A stretch of DNA of 64,000 bases from an uncultured Blautia sp. (GCA_900551715.1 URXG01000001.1:50726-114725), one strand, 5' to 3'; numbered from the stretch's first letter, positions 34,431 to 43,538 are shown. The notes: generated from the sequence alone by a model not told the origin. Numbers and translations: made by a program.

Positions 34431-34487
34431 GCTGCCAGTCGGGCAAACTCACACCTTCGGTGTTCAAACAGTGCCCTTTGTGGCAGC
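34431..34487. repeat. 57-bp imperfect palindrome in the ileS-dacA gap
   Basis: GCTGCCA (34431) pairs with TGGCAGC (34487 end), GGGCA with TGCCC, and an inner ACACC/GGTGT closes on a TTC loop. The region 34270-35144 has no convincing gene; this hairpin, one at 34662-34692 and a larger inverted repeat at 34866-35023 are its main contents. It resembles dispersed palindromic repeats of this bacterial family, but copy number elsewhere is unknown. Confidence 0.5.
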
Positions 34488-34661
34488 AATTAGCCTGCAT
34501 CTCATCGACGGAATCTTGGCAGCATCCGTACAATGCTGTTGTTATGATCTTTCAGCTGAAAACATATGTATGAAATTTCTTTTCCAGTTGGAAGGTTAGT
34601 TATATAACTCCCATCCACCCCACATTGGATCACCGGCTGCGCCGGCATATGATACTTCTGT

Positions 34662-34692
34662 GGGGATTGCTGCGCAGAGCACAGCAATCCCC
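34662..34692. terminator. Perfect 11-bp stem, possible terminator without strong T run
   Basis: GGGGATTGCTG and CAGCAATCCCC flank a 9-base loop. Downstream on the plus strand is TAAGTTTATC. No gene ends nearby, so what it would terminate is unclear. Confidence 0.4.
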
Positions 34693-34706
34693 TAAGTTTA
34701 TCCCCC

Positions 34707-34735
34707 TTGTAACATACTTATTATTACAGTATAAT
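34707..34735 (+). promoter_or_regulatory. Candidate promoter upstream of the carboxypeptidase gene
   Basis: TTGTAA (34707-34712) and TATAAT (34730-34735) with a 17-base spacer. If used for dacA, it gives a 5-prime leader of about 400 bases that contains the large inverted repeat at 34866-35023. Confidence 0.45.
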
Positions 34736-34865
34736 TGTAAAAAGTGTTACACTCTATGCCCCACCACAGATGAAAAGCTATATGCTGTTTGTATTTGCAG
34801 CTAATGGCAGATCAGAAGAACTCAACCGATACCTGTGAGTAAAACAACTGAGATCATTTGGTTAA

Positions 34866-35023
34866 GGTTTGCTTGAGGGATTTCGTCGAAGTACTTAGAT
34901 TATAGGATTTTGTGTTGCAGACAAAAATTGCACTGTCTGAGCACAGCGAGTTTGCTATTTTTGTTTGCGCTTTTAACAAAATCATATATTCTTAGTACTT
35001 CAGAAATTACGAACCCGCAAACC
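34866..35023. repeat. 158-bp long imperfect inverted repeat (MITE-like or structured RNA)
   Basis: GGTTTGC at 34866 pairs with GCAAACC ending at 35023. Within, a 25-base arm starting AAGTACTTAG pairs 22 of 25 with an arm ending AGTACTT, and CAAAAAT pairs with ATTTTTG near the centre. No target duplication was obvious and the sequence differs from the GTAACTG element family. There is no open frame of note. Confidence 0.6.
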
Positions 35024-35144
35024 CTACACCAGATATCTCACGTTGCTTTTGTATCACAGATATTTTCTATTTCTTCTATATCTGCCTTTCTGCAAATTAA
35101 ATCACATATAATTTTTATCCCCCAACTTAAGAAAGGTTTTATAT

Positions 35145-36374
35145 ATGAAGAAATTTAAGCAATTGCTGGGGATGATTCTCTGTTCCACTCTGATAGCAGG
35201 ATCATCCATTCCGGTATACGCCACAGATGAATACGGTATGCCCTATGTGACTGCCACCCCCATTCCGGAACAGCACACAGAATACTACATGCAGCCAGCA
35301 GACACCGATTCCATCGAAGGATGGCCTCAGGGGCCACAGATTGAAGCAGAATCCGCAGTACTGATGGATATGGTGAGTGGCACCATCCTTTATTCCAAAA
35401 ACGCCGATAAAGTAGAATACCCGGCAAGTATCACCAAGATCATGACCGGGCTTCTTGGCTGTGAAAGTCTGAATCCCAGCGACAAATTCGCCATGTCCGA
35501 GACGGCCGCCCATGGCATCACCGATGCACAGAGTTCCAGTATCTATGCGGATACAGGCGAGGAATTTACGATCGAGCAGGCTCTTATGGCTGTGATGCTC
35601 CAGTCTGCCAATGAAATGACCCTTGCCATTGCAGAACAGACCTCTGGCTCTGTAAAGAAATTTGTGGAACAGATGAACCTGAAAGCCCGACAGCTGGGAT
35701 GCACCAACACTCATTTCAATAACCCCAATGGGCTTCCTGACGAACGCCACTATACCACAGCCAATGACATGGCAAAGATCGCCCGGGCTGCATGGAACAA
35801 CCGTACTTTCCGTAAATTTGTCACCACAGGATATTATGAGATACCGCCTACCAATAAGTTCGCAGAAACTCGTTACCTTCTGAATCATCACAAGATGATG
35901 GAGGGACAGGCGTATGCTTATAATGGAGTTCTGGGTGGTAAGACCGGTTACACAGAAGCGGCTGGAAACACCCTGGTCACCTTTGCAAAAAATGACAATA
36001 CCTATCTGGTATCAGTCGTTCTCAAATCCATAAATGGAGCCTATGCAGATACAGCGGCGCTTCTCAATTATGGTTTTGACAATTTTCAGAGAGTAAAAGC
36101 CCATACACCTTCCGCACTGGCACCTACAGCCGGACTTCCCTTTGGCAAAGGACTGGGACTGTGGACTGAAACACCTTATGTTTTTAAACGCGGAAGCGGA
36201 CGTGCGTCTGTCACACTTCCCACAGGGACGGATACGAAGTCTCTGAACACATCTTCACAGATAATAAAAAATCCGGCAGGACTCCCACTGATCATGACCA
36301 CTTACAGTTACAATGGTCATCCCGTAGGAACTGCCAGATATTATCAGCAATTACAGCCTTCAGATCTTTTCTGA
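35145..36374 (+). CDS. dacA: D-alanyl-D-alanine carboxypeptidase (PBP5/DacA type)
   Basis: Secreted or membrane-attached penicillin-binding protein that trims pentapeptides in peptidoglycan. A signal peptide (residues 1-26, ending VYA) is followed by the three active-site motifs S95-I-T-K98, S154-A-N156 and K266-T-G268. The 409-residue length fits the S11 family; residues after about 300 form the usual C-terminal domain but I see no amphipathic anchor helix. AAGAAAGG lies 10 bases before 35145. The 3-prime end overlaps the convergent exonuclease gene by 15 bases. Confidence 0.92.
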   Translation: MKKFKQLLGMILCSTLIAGSSIPVYATDEYGMPYVTATPIPEQHTEYYMQPADTDSIEGWPQGPQIEAESAVLMDMVSGTILYSKNADKVEYPASITKIMTGLLGCESLNPSDKFAMSETAAHGITDAQSSSIYADTGEEFTIEQALMAVMLQSANEMTLAIAEQTSGSVKKFVEQMNLKARQLGCTNTHFNNPNGLPDERHYTTANDMAKIARAAWNNRTFRKFVTTGYYEIPPTNKFAETRYLLNHHKMMEGQAYAYNGVLGGKTGYTEAAGNTLVTFAKNDNTYLVSVVLKSINGAYADTAALLNYGFDNFQRVKAHTPSALAPTAGLPFGKGLGLWTETPYVFKRGSGRASVTLPTGTDTKSLNTSSQIIKNPAGLPLIMTTYSYNGHPVGTARYYQQLQPSDLF

Positions 36375-37316
36375 CTGCCGCTTCACCTGTTTCTTCAGGC
36401 GGAGGGACTCACGTTTTTCCCTGAGTTCCTCCGCTGCTTTTTCGTCTACATTCTTTAACGTCTTTACCGGATAATACTTTTCATCCTCTGTATGATATAT
36501 TCTGATCTTTCCATGTACCCAGCCATGTTTCTGACAGAGAGAAAGGCTTTCGTATGCCTTGGAATTATTAAGAAACCATCGAAGCTTTCTTTTGGCAGGA
36601 AAATGACAGATGGGACATCTGGTACTGGTGACCTCCCTGTCTTTCATAATCCTGTCCTTGTCATCAAATTCCCGGAAAATATACTGGTCATATTCCGGAT
36701 AGGACAGAAATATCTCTTCTTTCCGTTTCTTTGGATTCTGATAGACATCCACAGAAGAATACACAAAGACTTTCTCCATGTCCAGTGTCTGTAGCACTTT
36801 TGCAGTGTAGATGGCATCTGCCAGTGCCCTGTGAAAATCTTTTCCCTTACGGATTCCAAGTTCATCTATGGCATACTCCAGACTACGTCTCTGAGGCACT
36901 TCTCCGTTCTGAATCCCAAATACTTTCTGCACGTCATAATAAGTCACTGGACCAGGCAACATCGACAGAAGCCCATAATACTTCATATTACGCTGCAGTT
37001 CCATTACATCCTGATTTCCCCATGTAAAAAAGGCAAAATCCTCTCCGCACCATTCCAGAAACTCCTTTACCACCTCCGGGAAAGGACTTCCATCTGCAAG
37101 ATCTTTATAATCCACATGGATCACCTCGTGGATACTATCATGGATCCAGTTGTAAACCTGAGGCTTGATCAGCCTCTGAAAAACATCGACCTGCTTTCTT
37201 TCTTCATTTAGTTTTACTGCGCCGATCTCTATAATCTCAAAAGGCAGGCGGCTGTTGGAATATTTTTTACCACCAGGGCTCTGATTCCACTCCAGATCAA
37301 ATATGATATAATTCAT
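36360..37316 (-). CDS. DEDDh 3-5 exonuclease with C-terminal zinc-binding segment
   Basis: Residues 1-185 form a DnaQ/KapD-like exonuclease. FDLEWN (Asp7, Glu9), GNQDVMELQ and HRALADA (His-x4-Asp) supply the four acidic residues and the histidine. The C-terminal part has CPICHFP and a later CQKH, a possible zinc site, and a basic tail. The length of 318 residues is longer than KapD alone. Substrate unknown; RNA or DNA ends are possible. It converges on dacA with a 15-base overlap. Confidence 0.85.
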   Translation of the reverse strand: MNYIIFDLEWNQSPGGKKYSNSRLPFEIIEIGAVKLNEERKQVDVFQRLIKPQVYNWIHDSIHEVIHVDYKDLADGSPFPEVVKEFLEWCGEDFAFFTWGNQDVMELQRNMKYYGLLSMLPGPVTYYDVQKVFGIQNGEVPQRRSLEYAIDELGIRKGKDFHRALADAIYTAKVLQTLDMEKVFVYSSVDVYQNPKKRKEEIFLSYPEYDQYIFREFDDKDRIMKDREVTSTRCPICHFPAKRKLRWFLNNSKAYESLSLCQKHGWVHGKIRIYHTEDEKYYPVKTLKNVDEKAAEELREKRESLRLKKQVKRQSEKI

Positions 37317-37492
37317 GTGTAGTTTCCTTCACTCCTGTATTTCCCGACTCACCGGTATCCCTGCTACTGTTCAGGGGCTCCGGCGATTACCTGGAACTTA
37401 GTATAACAGACATAGGAGCACCTTTCAACCAGAGGAATCTTCCAGATACAGTTACGGCACCTGATTTGTTTCCATTTTTCGGTTTACATAAT

Positions 37493-37529
37493 AAAAAGAC
37501 CGATGCAATTCACACATCGGTCTTTTTAT
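37493..37529 (-). terminator. Terminator after htrA
   Basis: AAAAAGACCGATG and CATCGGTCTTTTT form a 13-bp stem around 9 bases, followed on the minus strand by TTTTTATT. It lies 20 bases beyond the htrA stop. Confidence 0.85.
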
Positions 37530-37549
37530 GCTTATATTATATTACTGGT

Positions 37550-39040
37550 TTACCACATATAACTGTAATATCTTTCATATCCTGTTCCGTCTTTCAGGCT
37601 GTTTTCCCATTCCTGAAGAAGGCTGTCACCGTTATCACCGTCGTCCTGAGATTCCTCATCGGATGAATCCTGGGAATCCTGAGAGTCTTTGGAATCTTTG
37701 GAGTCTTTTTTACTTGTATCTTCACCCAGAGTTACGGTAACTGTTTTTTCTTTGTATCCGTCACCATCAATTGTCTCGATTGTAACATCAACCTCTTCAT
37801 CTGGTGCATAGTACTGAAGCAGATCTACCAGACTTTCAATGCTGCGTACTCTCTTACCATCAAATTCTGTGATGATAGATTTTTCTTTGATTCCAGCTTT
37901 GTCTGCTGCACTGTCTTTGGTAACTTCTGCAACAAGAACACCTTCCGGAACGCCATAGTTCTGAGAAGCATCGTCACTTACTGTCATACCTGTAATTCCC
38001 AGGACACCATGATTATCTACTTTGTCTCTTGGTGTTTCATTCATCAGGTTCTCCAGAACATCGGATACATCAGAGATCGCAATGGCATAACCCATACCTT
38101 CTACTTCTGTGGAAGCAAGTTTGGCAGAATTGATACCTACTACTTCACCTTTCATATTCAGAAGAGCACCACCACTGTTACCAGGGTTGATCGCTGCATC
38201 TGTCTGGATCAGGTTGGTTCCATCAGAATCTTCATCTGCCTGTCCGTTCTCGTCAAGTTTACGGTTCTTGGCACTTACAATACCGGTTGTTACAGACTGT
38301 CCATAACCAAGGGCATTACCGATAGCAATCACCTGCTCACCAACTTTCAGATCATCAGAACTTCCGATGGTAGCTACCTCAATCTCATCCAGAGTATCAT
38401 CCGAAACATCTGAAAGTGCTACAGACACAACTGCAAGGTCTTTGTCTTCATCATAGCCGTTTACAGTAGCTTCGTATGTCTCTCCGTCAATGCAGGTAAC
38501 AGATACGGTATCTGCACCTTCTACTACATGATAGTTGGTAGCGATCAGAAGATTGTCATCATTTTTTCCTACGATAATACCAGAACCGCTTCCCTCAACT
38601 TCCTGCTGGGTTGTGTATCCCTGGCTTCCGCCAAATCCGTAATATCCAAGATAGTTCTGGACATCCTGAACAGATTTGGTTGTAATGGAAACAACGGATT
38701 TCATTCCTTCTGCTGCAATATCAGAAACATCCAGGCTTCCTTTTACTGCTGTGTCATCTGAACTGTCCTCAGAATCTTCATCGGAAGAATCTTTATCTTT
38801 ACTCTTCTTGCTGGATTTGGTCTGAAGAAGTGTCTTATTATCTTTGCTGGATGCAGCTTCTACTGTACTGCTGTTCCATCCTGTGATCGTATTGATCCCT
38901 TCAAAAGATCCTGCTGCAAGTCCTCCTGCAACTACTGCGCAAAGAGCAATGCCTGCTGCTTTTTTCACTTTTTTTCTCATCTTTTCTTTCGGATCATTCT
39001 CATTATTATCTGGCATTAATACGTTATTCATATCGCTCAT
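37550..39040 (-). CDS. htrA: HtrA/DegP-like membrane-anchored serine protease with PDZ domain
   Basis: Envelope quality-control protease, 496 residues. A cytosolic N-terminus is followed by one membrane segment (AAGIALCAVVAGGLAAG), a Ser/Asp-rich linker, a trypsin-like domain with ATNYHVVEGA (His), DEDKDLAVV (Asp) and INPGNSGGAL (Ser), and then one PDZ domain (GVLVAEVTKDSAADKAGIK). The tail is acidic and repetitive (KDSKDSQDSQDSSDEE). The ATG at 39040 has GGAGGGG 6 bases upstream; a TTG one codon before is not used. Confidence 0.93.
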   Translation of the reverse strand: MSDMNNVLMPDNNENDPKEKMRKKVKKAAGIALCAVVAGGLAAGSFEGINTITGWNSSTVEAASSKDNKTLLQTKSSKKSKDKDSSDEDSEDSSDDTAVKGSLDVSDIAAEGMKSVVSITTKSVQDVQNYLGYYGFGGSQGYTTQQEVEGSGSGIIVGKNDDNLLIATNYHVVEGADTVSVTCIDGETYEATVNGYDEDKDLAVVSVALSDVSDDTLDEIEVATIGSSDDLKVGEQVIAIGNALGYGQSVTTGIVSAKNRKLDENGQADEDSDGTNLIQTDAAINPGNSGGALLNMKGEVVGINSAKLASTEVEGMGYAIAISDVSDVLENLMNETPRDKVDNHGVLGITGMTVSDDASQNYGVPEGVLVAEVTKDSAADKAGIKEKSIITEFDGKRVRSIESLVDLLQYYAPDEEVDVTIETIDGDGYKEKTVTVTLGEDTSKKDSKDSKDSQDSQDSSDEESQDDGDNGDSLLQEWENSLKDGTGYERYYSYMW

Positions 39041-39189
39041 CAAAATCCCCTCCTTGGAATTCTCTGTTCTCTTTATCTTTGATGGTTAGAAGTATAGGGG
39101 ATATTTGTGTTTACTTTGTGGGAAAAATGTGACGAATCTGTTAAATGCTTCCTGCGTCAAAACATCAATGCAAATACATCCTGCTATCT

Positions 39190-39897
39190 CTATCTCCTGA
39201 TGATGGGTGCTCCACAGTGAATGCAGTAATTGTCTTCATCCTCAACATCCCCTCCACATTTCGGGCAGATATGTGCTCTCGTTGTAAAAACACTGCTGCT
39301 GCCAGTGGATGAAGAATCTGCTGACTTACTGGTATAAGTTGAAGTACTTTTTGCAGATGCAGAACTGGTTGTGGTTCCTGTAGCTTCTGCTTTTTTGTTT
39401 CCTCTGAGAAGCAGGATCACACCAATGATCGCCGGCAGGAAATACCCTATATACATCCCTGCTGCTGATTCTGCTGGCTGATACTGAGCTCTTACCCAGA
39501 TAGGATTTCCCTGTGAAATACTGAAAATAAGCACGATGATCTGTATGCAGATCAGAACAATTCCTACTTTCTGACCCATTCCCATCTTTTTATCGGTTCC
39601 GGCAGCAGCCTTTGCTTCTGCTTTGGCGAGTTTTGCTTCTGTTTTTGCCTTCATTTTTTCCTGATATTTCACTTCTTTACTGGCTGCAACCTCACTAGCC
39701 ACAAACATGACCACTGCACCCACAACAATCAGAGCAATACCACCAAGTACATCCCCTGCCACACTTCCGGTACCTTCCGATGCTGATACAAAGCCCAGTG
39801 CACAGCCTAACAGATAAAATCCCATAATAACAAATGCAGCTCCAAATGAACTTATAATTGAAGCCAGTTTTGAATGTTTATATCTGATAAGAATCAT
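39190..39897 (-). CDS. Membrane protein with C-terminal zinc ribbon, last gene of TerY-P operon
   Basis: A 235-residue protein with four hydrophobic segments (near residues 12-32, 48-68, 110-126, 150-165), a charged KAKTEAKLAKAEAK stretch between the pairs, a Ser/Thr-rich linker and a C-terminal zinc ribbon CPKCGGDVEDEDNYCIHCG. The ribbon should be cytoplasmic. It starts 19 bases after the small zinc-ribbon gene, with AAAGGGGG before the ATG. Function not recognised; its place suggests a membrane partner of the kinase/phosphatase/vWA set. Confidence 0.75.
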   Translation of the reverse strand: MILIRYKHSKLASIISSFGAAFVIMGFYLLGCALGFVSASEGTGSVAGDVLGGIALIVVGAVVMFVASEVAASKEVKYQEKMKAKTEAKLAKAEAKAAAGTDKKMGMGQKVGIVLICIQIIVLIFSISQGNPIWVRAQYQPAESAAGMYIGYFLPAIIGVILLLRGNKKAEATGTTTSSASAKSTSTYTSKSADSSSTGSSSVFTTRAHICPKCGGDVEDEDNYCIHCGAPIIRR

Positions 39898-39915
39898 TTT
39901 TCTTTTCCCCCTTTA

Positions 39916-40215
39916 TTACAGATCTCCTGCATCAGAAAACCAGTTATCTTTCTCTCCATTGGAGCTTGTACCTGAACTTCCGGGTTTCGGCATAGAACTG
40001 ATCAGTGTCGGTTTCTTTTCAGGTTCTGCTGTCTTCTCCGGTGCCGGTTTTGGTTCTGGTTTTGGCTCCGGTGTCCAGATGGTTGATTTTGGTTTTGATT
40101 TTGGTTCTTTTTCTGGTGCAGAAGTTTTCGGTGCTGCAATAGGTGTACCACATTTACCACAGAATTTTGCTCCTGCTTTTATCCGAAGTTCTGCTCCACA
40201 TTTTCTGCAAAACAT
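39916..40215 (-). CDS. Small zinc-ribbon protein with kinase-like C-terminal tail
   Basis: A 99-residue soluble protein. The N-terminus is a zinc ribbon (CRKCGAELRIKAGAKFCGKCG). The middle is a Pro/Lys/Glu-rich flexible linker (KPEPKPAPEK). The last residues NWFSDAGDL nearly equal NFFSSAGDL at the end of the kinase encoded two genes upstream. Such a layout, binding module, linker and short terminal peptide, suggests an adaptor. The RBS is AGGAGG 7-8 bases before 40215. Function unknown. Confidence 0.75.
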   Translation of the reverse strand: MFCRKCGAELRIKAGAKFCGKCGTPIAAPKTSAPEKEPKSKPKSTIWTPEPKPEPKPAPEKTAEPEKKPTLISSMPKPGSSGTSSNGEKDNWFSDAGDL

Positions 40216-40284
40216 CTCTTATTCCTCCTGTCTCTTTGCTGAACTTCTGTTATAGTCACTGTTCATGACCTTAACGGAAACCTG

Positions 40285-40962
40285 TCAGATACTGTTACAA
40301 ATAGCATCTACAATTTCTTTATAGGTAAATTCTTCCAGACCTTTACCTGCTGTGGACGGATAATGGATTACATTATTCCATGTAGAAGAAATCTGTTCCC
40401 AGTAAGGGACCTTCGGTGCAAAAAGGACCAGTCTCTTTGCTGCATTTTTGATATAAGGTTCCATCTGGCAGTCTCCCCACCAGCGGGTAAGCTCGTTAAA
40501 ATCTGCCGGCATTCCTTTTGGATATTTGGGTTCATTTTTTGCATAACCAATAGGATGTGTGGATGCGTCTGTCCATACAACAATAATATTTCTCTTTTTC
40601 GTTCCTTCTTTGGTCCAGTCGGAACGAATGGCATAAGCTAGCGCTTCCAGACCATCTTCCGGCTCATCTCCGCCTCCTGCTGCATAAATACTGTTGATAC
40701 AGGATTCAAACTGTGCAGCTTCCTGAGGCAGCTGGAAAAATTTGGTCATCAGCATAGGTTCTTCATCTGCCACGTAGTCTCTGAATATAATTACCTTTAC
40801 TCTCATGCTGTTGATGGTTTTCTGTTTTTTCTCCATGACAGCAACCACATCTTTGTAAAAAGACAATGCATTCTGCTTTACCGTATTGATCACAGGTCCC
40901 ATACTTCCTGTTGCATCAATGCAGAAACACATGTCTACATTGTAAGTCATCTTTAATGCCAT
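40285..40962 (-). CDS. TerY-like von Willebrand factor A domain protein
   Basis: A 225-residue single vWA domain. The MIDAS motif is D16-A-T-G-S20, with a later WTDAS as the second metal-binding loop and AAGGGDEPEDGLEAL as the Thr-equivalent region. TerY proteins occur with a PP2C phosphatase and a kinase in the TerY-P triad of tellurite/stress loci and are thought to act as metal-dependent scaffolds. Here all three are adjacent (kinase 23 bases upstream). GTAGGAGG precedes the start. Confidence 0.88.
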   Translation of the reverse strand: MALKMTYNVDMCFCIDATGSMGPVINTVKQNALSFYKDVVAVMEKKQKTINSMRVKVIIFRDYVADEEPMLMTKFFQLPQEAAQFESCINSIYAAGGGDEPEDGLEALAYAIRSDWTKEGTKKRNIIVVWTDASTHPIGYAKNEPKYPKGMPADFNELTRWWGDCQMEPYIKNAAKRLVLFAPKVPYWEQISSTWNNVIHYPSTAGKGLEEFTYKEIVDAICNSI

Positions 40963-40985
40963 TTTGTTATCCTCCTACTGTTTAT

Positions 40986-41891
40986 TTAAAGATCTCCTGC
41001 AGATGAGAAGAAATTTCCCATAGTACTGGTAGCTTTGTGAACAGTTCCCTTCCACATTCGTTCTGCCTCATCCAGCGTGATCCTTTTTTTCACATTTTTT
41101 TCTGTCATGGCTATGATCATGTTTCGCCAGAGTTCCGGAATAGCTCTGTTGTAAGTCAGACCACCTCCGTCCAGCACTGCTTCAAAAGCATAGTCATATT
41201 TTTCATGATCAAATTCCGGCAGTTCCCCTGTAAAAATCTGATGAAACACAATTCCCAGGGCAAACACATCAATTGCCCTTGTGAGTCTGCCTTCCTCTTC
41301 TTCCATCATAACAAAGGTTTCCGGTGCCATATAGACCGGATCACCCATGATCTCTTCTTCCGGTGAAGGTGGCTGTGCCTCCCAGAAACTGTTGTCAAAA
41401 TCGATTACTTTCCCTGTGATTTTTCCTGATGGAAGTTTCCGGAAAAGCACATTATCCAGTTTCACATCAGCATGAACAATTCCTGCATGATGAAGTCCCT
41501 CCATACAGTGAAGCAGCGCCTTACAGATTCTTATTTTGTCTGCCTCCGGAAGTTTTTTTACAAGAGTCATGCTGACACCTGTGATTTTTTCCATTACCAG
41601 ATAATAATGACTGCCATCTCTGAAAAATTCTTCGATCTCTACCAGGTTACCATCGGAACAGTTGTTGATAGCGTTATACATGCACCGACTGCGGTCTTCA
41701 TAATCTTTACATATTTTTCTTTTGTGATCGATCATTGCCTGATCCAGAAGCTCTGTATGTATCGGATATACCGGATCAATAAATTCTTTGATAAAATAAT
41801 CTCTTCCGTTTTTGGTGGCAAATCCCCATTTGGAAAAACCACTGTTGTTGGTTTTCAGTTCACCTTTGATCTCATAGCCCTTAATCTGCAT
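40986..41891 (-). CDS. Ser/Thr protein kinase of the TerY-P triad
   Basis: A soluble 301-residue kinase. VAIK-type lysine is K35 (YFIKEF), the catalytic loop is H140-A-D142-V-K144, the DFG motif is changed to D164-F-D166 (VIDFDNSF), and MAPE lies at 188-191. The glycine-rich loop is weak (NNSGFSKWG). There is no membrane segment or sensor domain. The last nine residues are NFFSSAGDL. I start at the ATG at 41891 (CAGGAG 9 bases upstream), giving an 11-base overlap with the PP2C gene. It probably phosphorylates partners encoded in the operon. Confidence 0.87.
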   Translation of the reverse strand: MQIKGYEIKGELKTNNSGFSKWGFATKNGRDYFIKEFIDPVYPIHTELLDQAMIDHKRKICKDYEDRSRCMYNAINNCSDGNLVEIEEFFRDGSHYYLVMEKITGVSMTLVKKLPEADKIRICKALLHCMEGLHHAGIVHADVKLDNVLFRKLPSGKITGKVIDFDNSFWEAQPPSPEEEIMGDPVYMAPETFVMMEEEEGRLTRAIDVFALGIVFHQIFTGELPEFDHEKYDYAFEAVLDGGGLTYNRAIPELWRNMIIAMTEKNVKKRITLDEAERMWKGTVHKATSTMGNFFSSAGDL

Positions 41892-42828
41892 TCTGTTTCT
41901 CTCCTGCTGTCCACAAACATTCATAAGAATCCCTGTAGGTTTCCCACTGATGGAATAATTCTTCCTCTGAAAGTTCTCCCGGAGACGGATATGTTTCTTT
42001 CATATAAGACAGTCTCTCCATAAGTGTTTCTTTCATAGTTTCAAAGTCCTTATAAGAGCCGGTCCATAATGTCAGAGAAAAATCGTCTCCTGATACCTGT
42101 GCGATCTGTTCTTCCAGAAGATCTTTCCACTGGGCTACATTCTCTGCTTCTTTCAGGGTTTCCAGAAGAAGTTTTTCAAACTCCATGGGACTTGCAAGAT
42201 ATCCGAAACAGCCATCTGTAGCAGCAAATACCACTGCCGGTTCTGACAGCTGCAGCTGTCTTTTATGGATCTCATAAGGTCTGGATGCACTGGCTACATT
42301 GGTCATCGGTGCATCTTCCCGGAGATTCATCATGGCATCTGTCACTGTCACATCATCTACTGTAACCTGATGAAGCCCATTACCATCCAAAATATATCCT
42401 CTGGAATCTCCGCACCAGTAGAAGTCCACACTGTTCTCATCCTTATCTGCTGTAAAAAATGTTATGGTACTTGGAAATTCTCTGTTAAGGCTTCCCAGCA
42501 GCGCCTGTCCAGAAGCACCTCTCTCCTTACATGTAGTCAGCATTTTGTCTGTAATTACTTTAAGAATTTTTTCCGGACTGTCACCCTGCATATAATCCTG
42601 AAACCAGATCTTTGTGGCTGCTGCCAGTGCTCTGGACGCTACTCTGGCTCCTGTAAGTCCTCCGAACACAGGATATACTTTTGCTCCGCTTCCTCCGCAT
42701 CCGTCAAAGACTCCCATAATGAGTCTGTCCTCATCATGCTCAAAAAGGAAAAAGTCTTCACCTTTTCCTTTTATCTGCTCCTGGCTTAATACCAGATATT
42801 TATTTGAATCTTTATTCTCGTTTTTCAT
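41881..42828 (-). CDS. PP2C-type protein phosphatase of the TerY-P triad
   Basis: Metal-dependent Ser/Thr phosphatase, 315 residues. GVFDGCGG (Asp42), WCGDSRGY, AATDGCF and GDDFS are the metal-binding motifs, all intact. About 60 residues after the catalytic core are helical and charged. It is soluble and overlaps the kinase gene by 11 bases, which suggests balanced synthesis of the opposing enzymes. It resembles the PP2C partner of TerY-linked kinases rather than the Stp1/PrpC cell-wall type, which pairs with a PASTA kinase. Confidence 0.88.
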   Translation of the reverse strand: MKNENKDSNKYLVLSQEQIKGKGEDFFLFEHDEDRLIMGVFDGCGGSGAKVYPVFGGLTGARVASRALAAATKIWFQDYMQGDSPEKILKVITDKMLTTCKERGASGQALLGSLNREFPSTITFFTADKDENSVDFYWCGDSRGYILDGNGLHQVTVDDVTVTDAMMNLREDAPMTNVASASRPYEIHKRQLQLSEPAVVFAATDGCFGYLASPMEFEKLLLETLKEAENVAQWKDLLEEQIAQVSGDDFSLTLWTGSYKDFETMKETLMERLSYMKETYPSPGELSEEELFHQWETYRDSYECLWTAGEKQNAD

Positions 42829-42842
42829 ATGTCCCTTTATCT

Positions 42843-43538
42843 TTACATTGTTGTGAAATAATCAAACATGCCTGTAAGTTCATCCGGGTCAAGAGAAGAC
42901 ATACCTACTGTCAGCAGATACTGGTCATCATCTGAAACCAGGTAAATCTCTGTTCCGTAATAAGGAGTTCCGTTTACTAGGCATTTGTACATACCCATGT
43001 AATGCTCTTTCCCTGCAAACTCTGCACTATCTACACTTGTTTCAAAGTCTGTGATCTCTACATCTTCGCCCAGAACTTCTTTCAGACTGTCCTCATATGT
43101 TTTTGCTGTACTCTCAGCTACTACACTTTCTTTATCCCAATGATCATTTCCTATTCCGGGAGTCTGAAGCTGTACGGCCAAAGAAGAGGTTGTGGTATCT
43201 GTATACGCTGTAAAAACCTGAACCGGAGTGCCTAATGCTGCCTGAGTACGGGCATAAGAATAGGCACTGTCCGAATTGGACTGTTCTATTACATCCTGAT
43301 CATTAAACTGAACCAGTGTCTGTCTTGGTTCCAGAACAAAATTATCCGGAAGCTGTATTTTAAATCCGTATTCTGGATTCTCATAACCCTGGGTTACATA
43401 CTGACCGATAACATCTTCACTGATTTCATCTGTATCTGCATAAACACTGACACCACCAAGCCCTGCCGGACTGAAACTTCCCATGCACATTACTGCCGCC
43501 ATGCACACTGCTGCTTTTTTTATAAGATTTCTTTTCAT
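42843..43538 (-). CDS. Secreted protein of unknown function in the TerY-P operon
   Basis: A 231-residue protein with a type I signal peptide (KKAAVCMAAVMCMGSFSPAG, cleavage near VYA-DT). The mature part begins with an acidic helix and YENPEYGFKIQLPDNFVL, then alternating strands, and ends GMFDYFTT. This pattern resembles the PsbP/Mog1-like extracellular domains seen in some lipoproteins, but I cannot assign it firmly. The start at 43538 is chosen since the preceding 27 residues of the frame lack a ribosome site. It lies directly before PP2C (14 bases). Confidence 0.7.
   Translation of the reverse strand: MKRNLIKKAAVCMAAVMCMGSFSPAGLGGVSVYADTDEISEDVIGQYVTQGYENPEYGFKIQLPDNFVLEPRQTLVQFNDQDVIEQSNSDSAYSYARTQAALGTPVQVFTAYTDTTTSSLAVQLQTPGIGNDHWDKESVVAESTAKTYEDSLKEVLGEDVEITDFETSVDSAEFAGKEHYMGMYKCLVNGTPYYGTEIYLVSDDDQYLLTVGMSSLDPDELTGMFDYFTTM

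Noticed and set aside
34502..34687. Short frames in the ileS-dacA gap as small genes
   Set aside because: No ribosome sites, no recognisable features, and they overlap hairpins; treated as non-coding.
35202..35891. A 229-codon minus-strand frame opposite the carboxypeptidase gene
   Set aside because: Mirror frame of a gene with all three active-site motifs; product has no domain or start signal.
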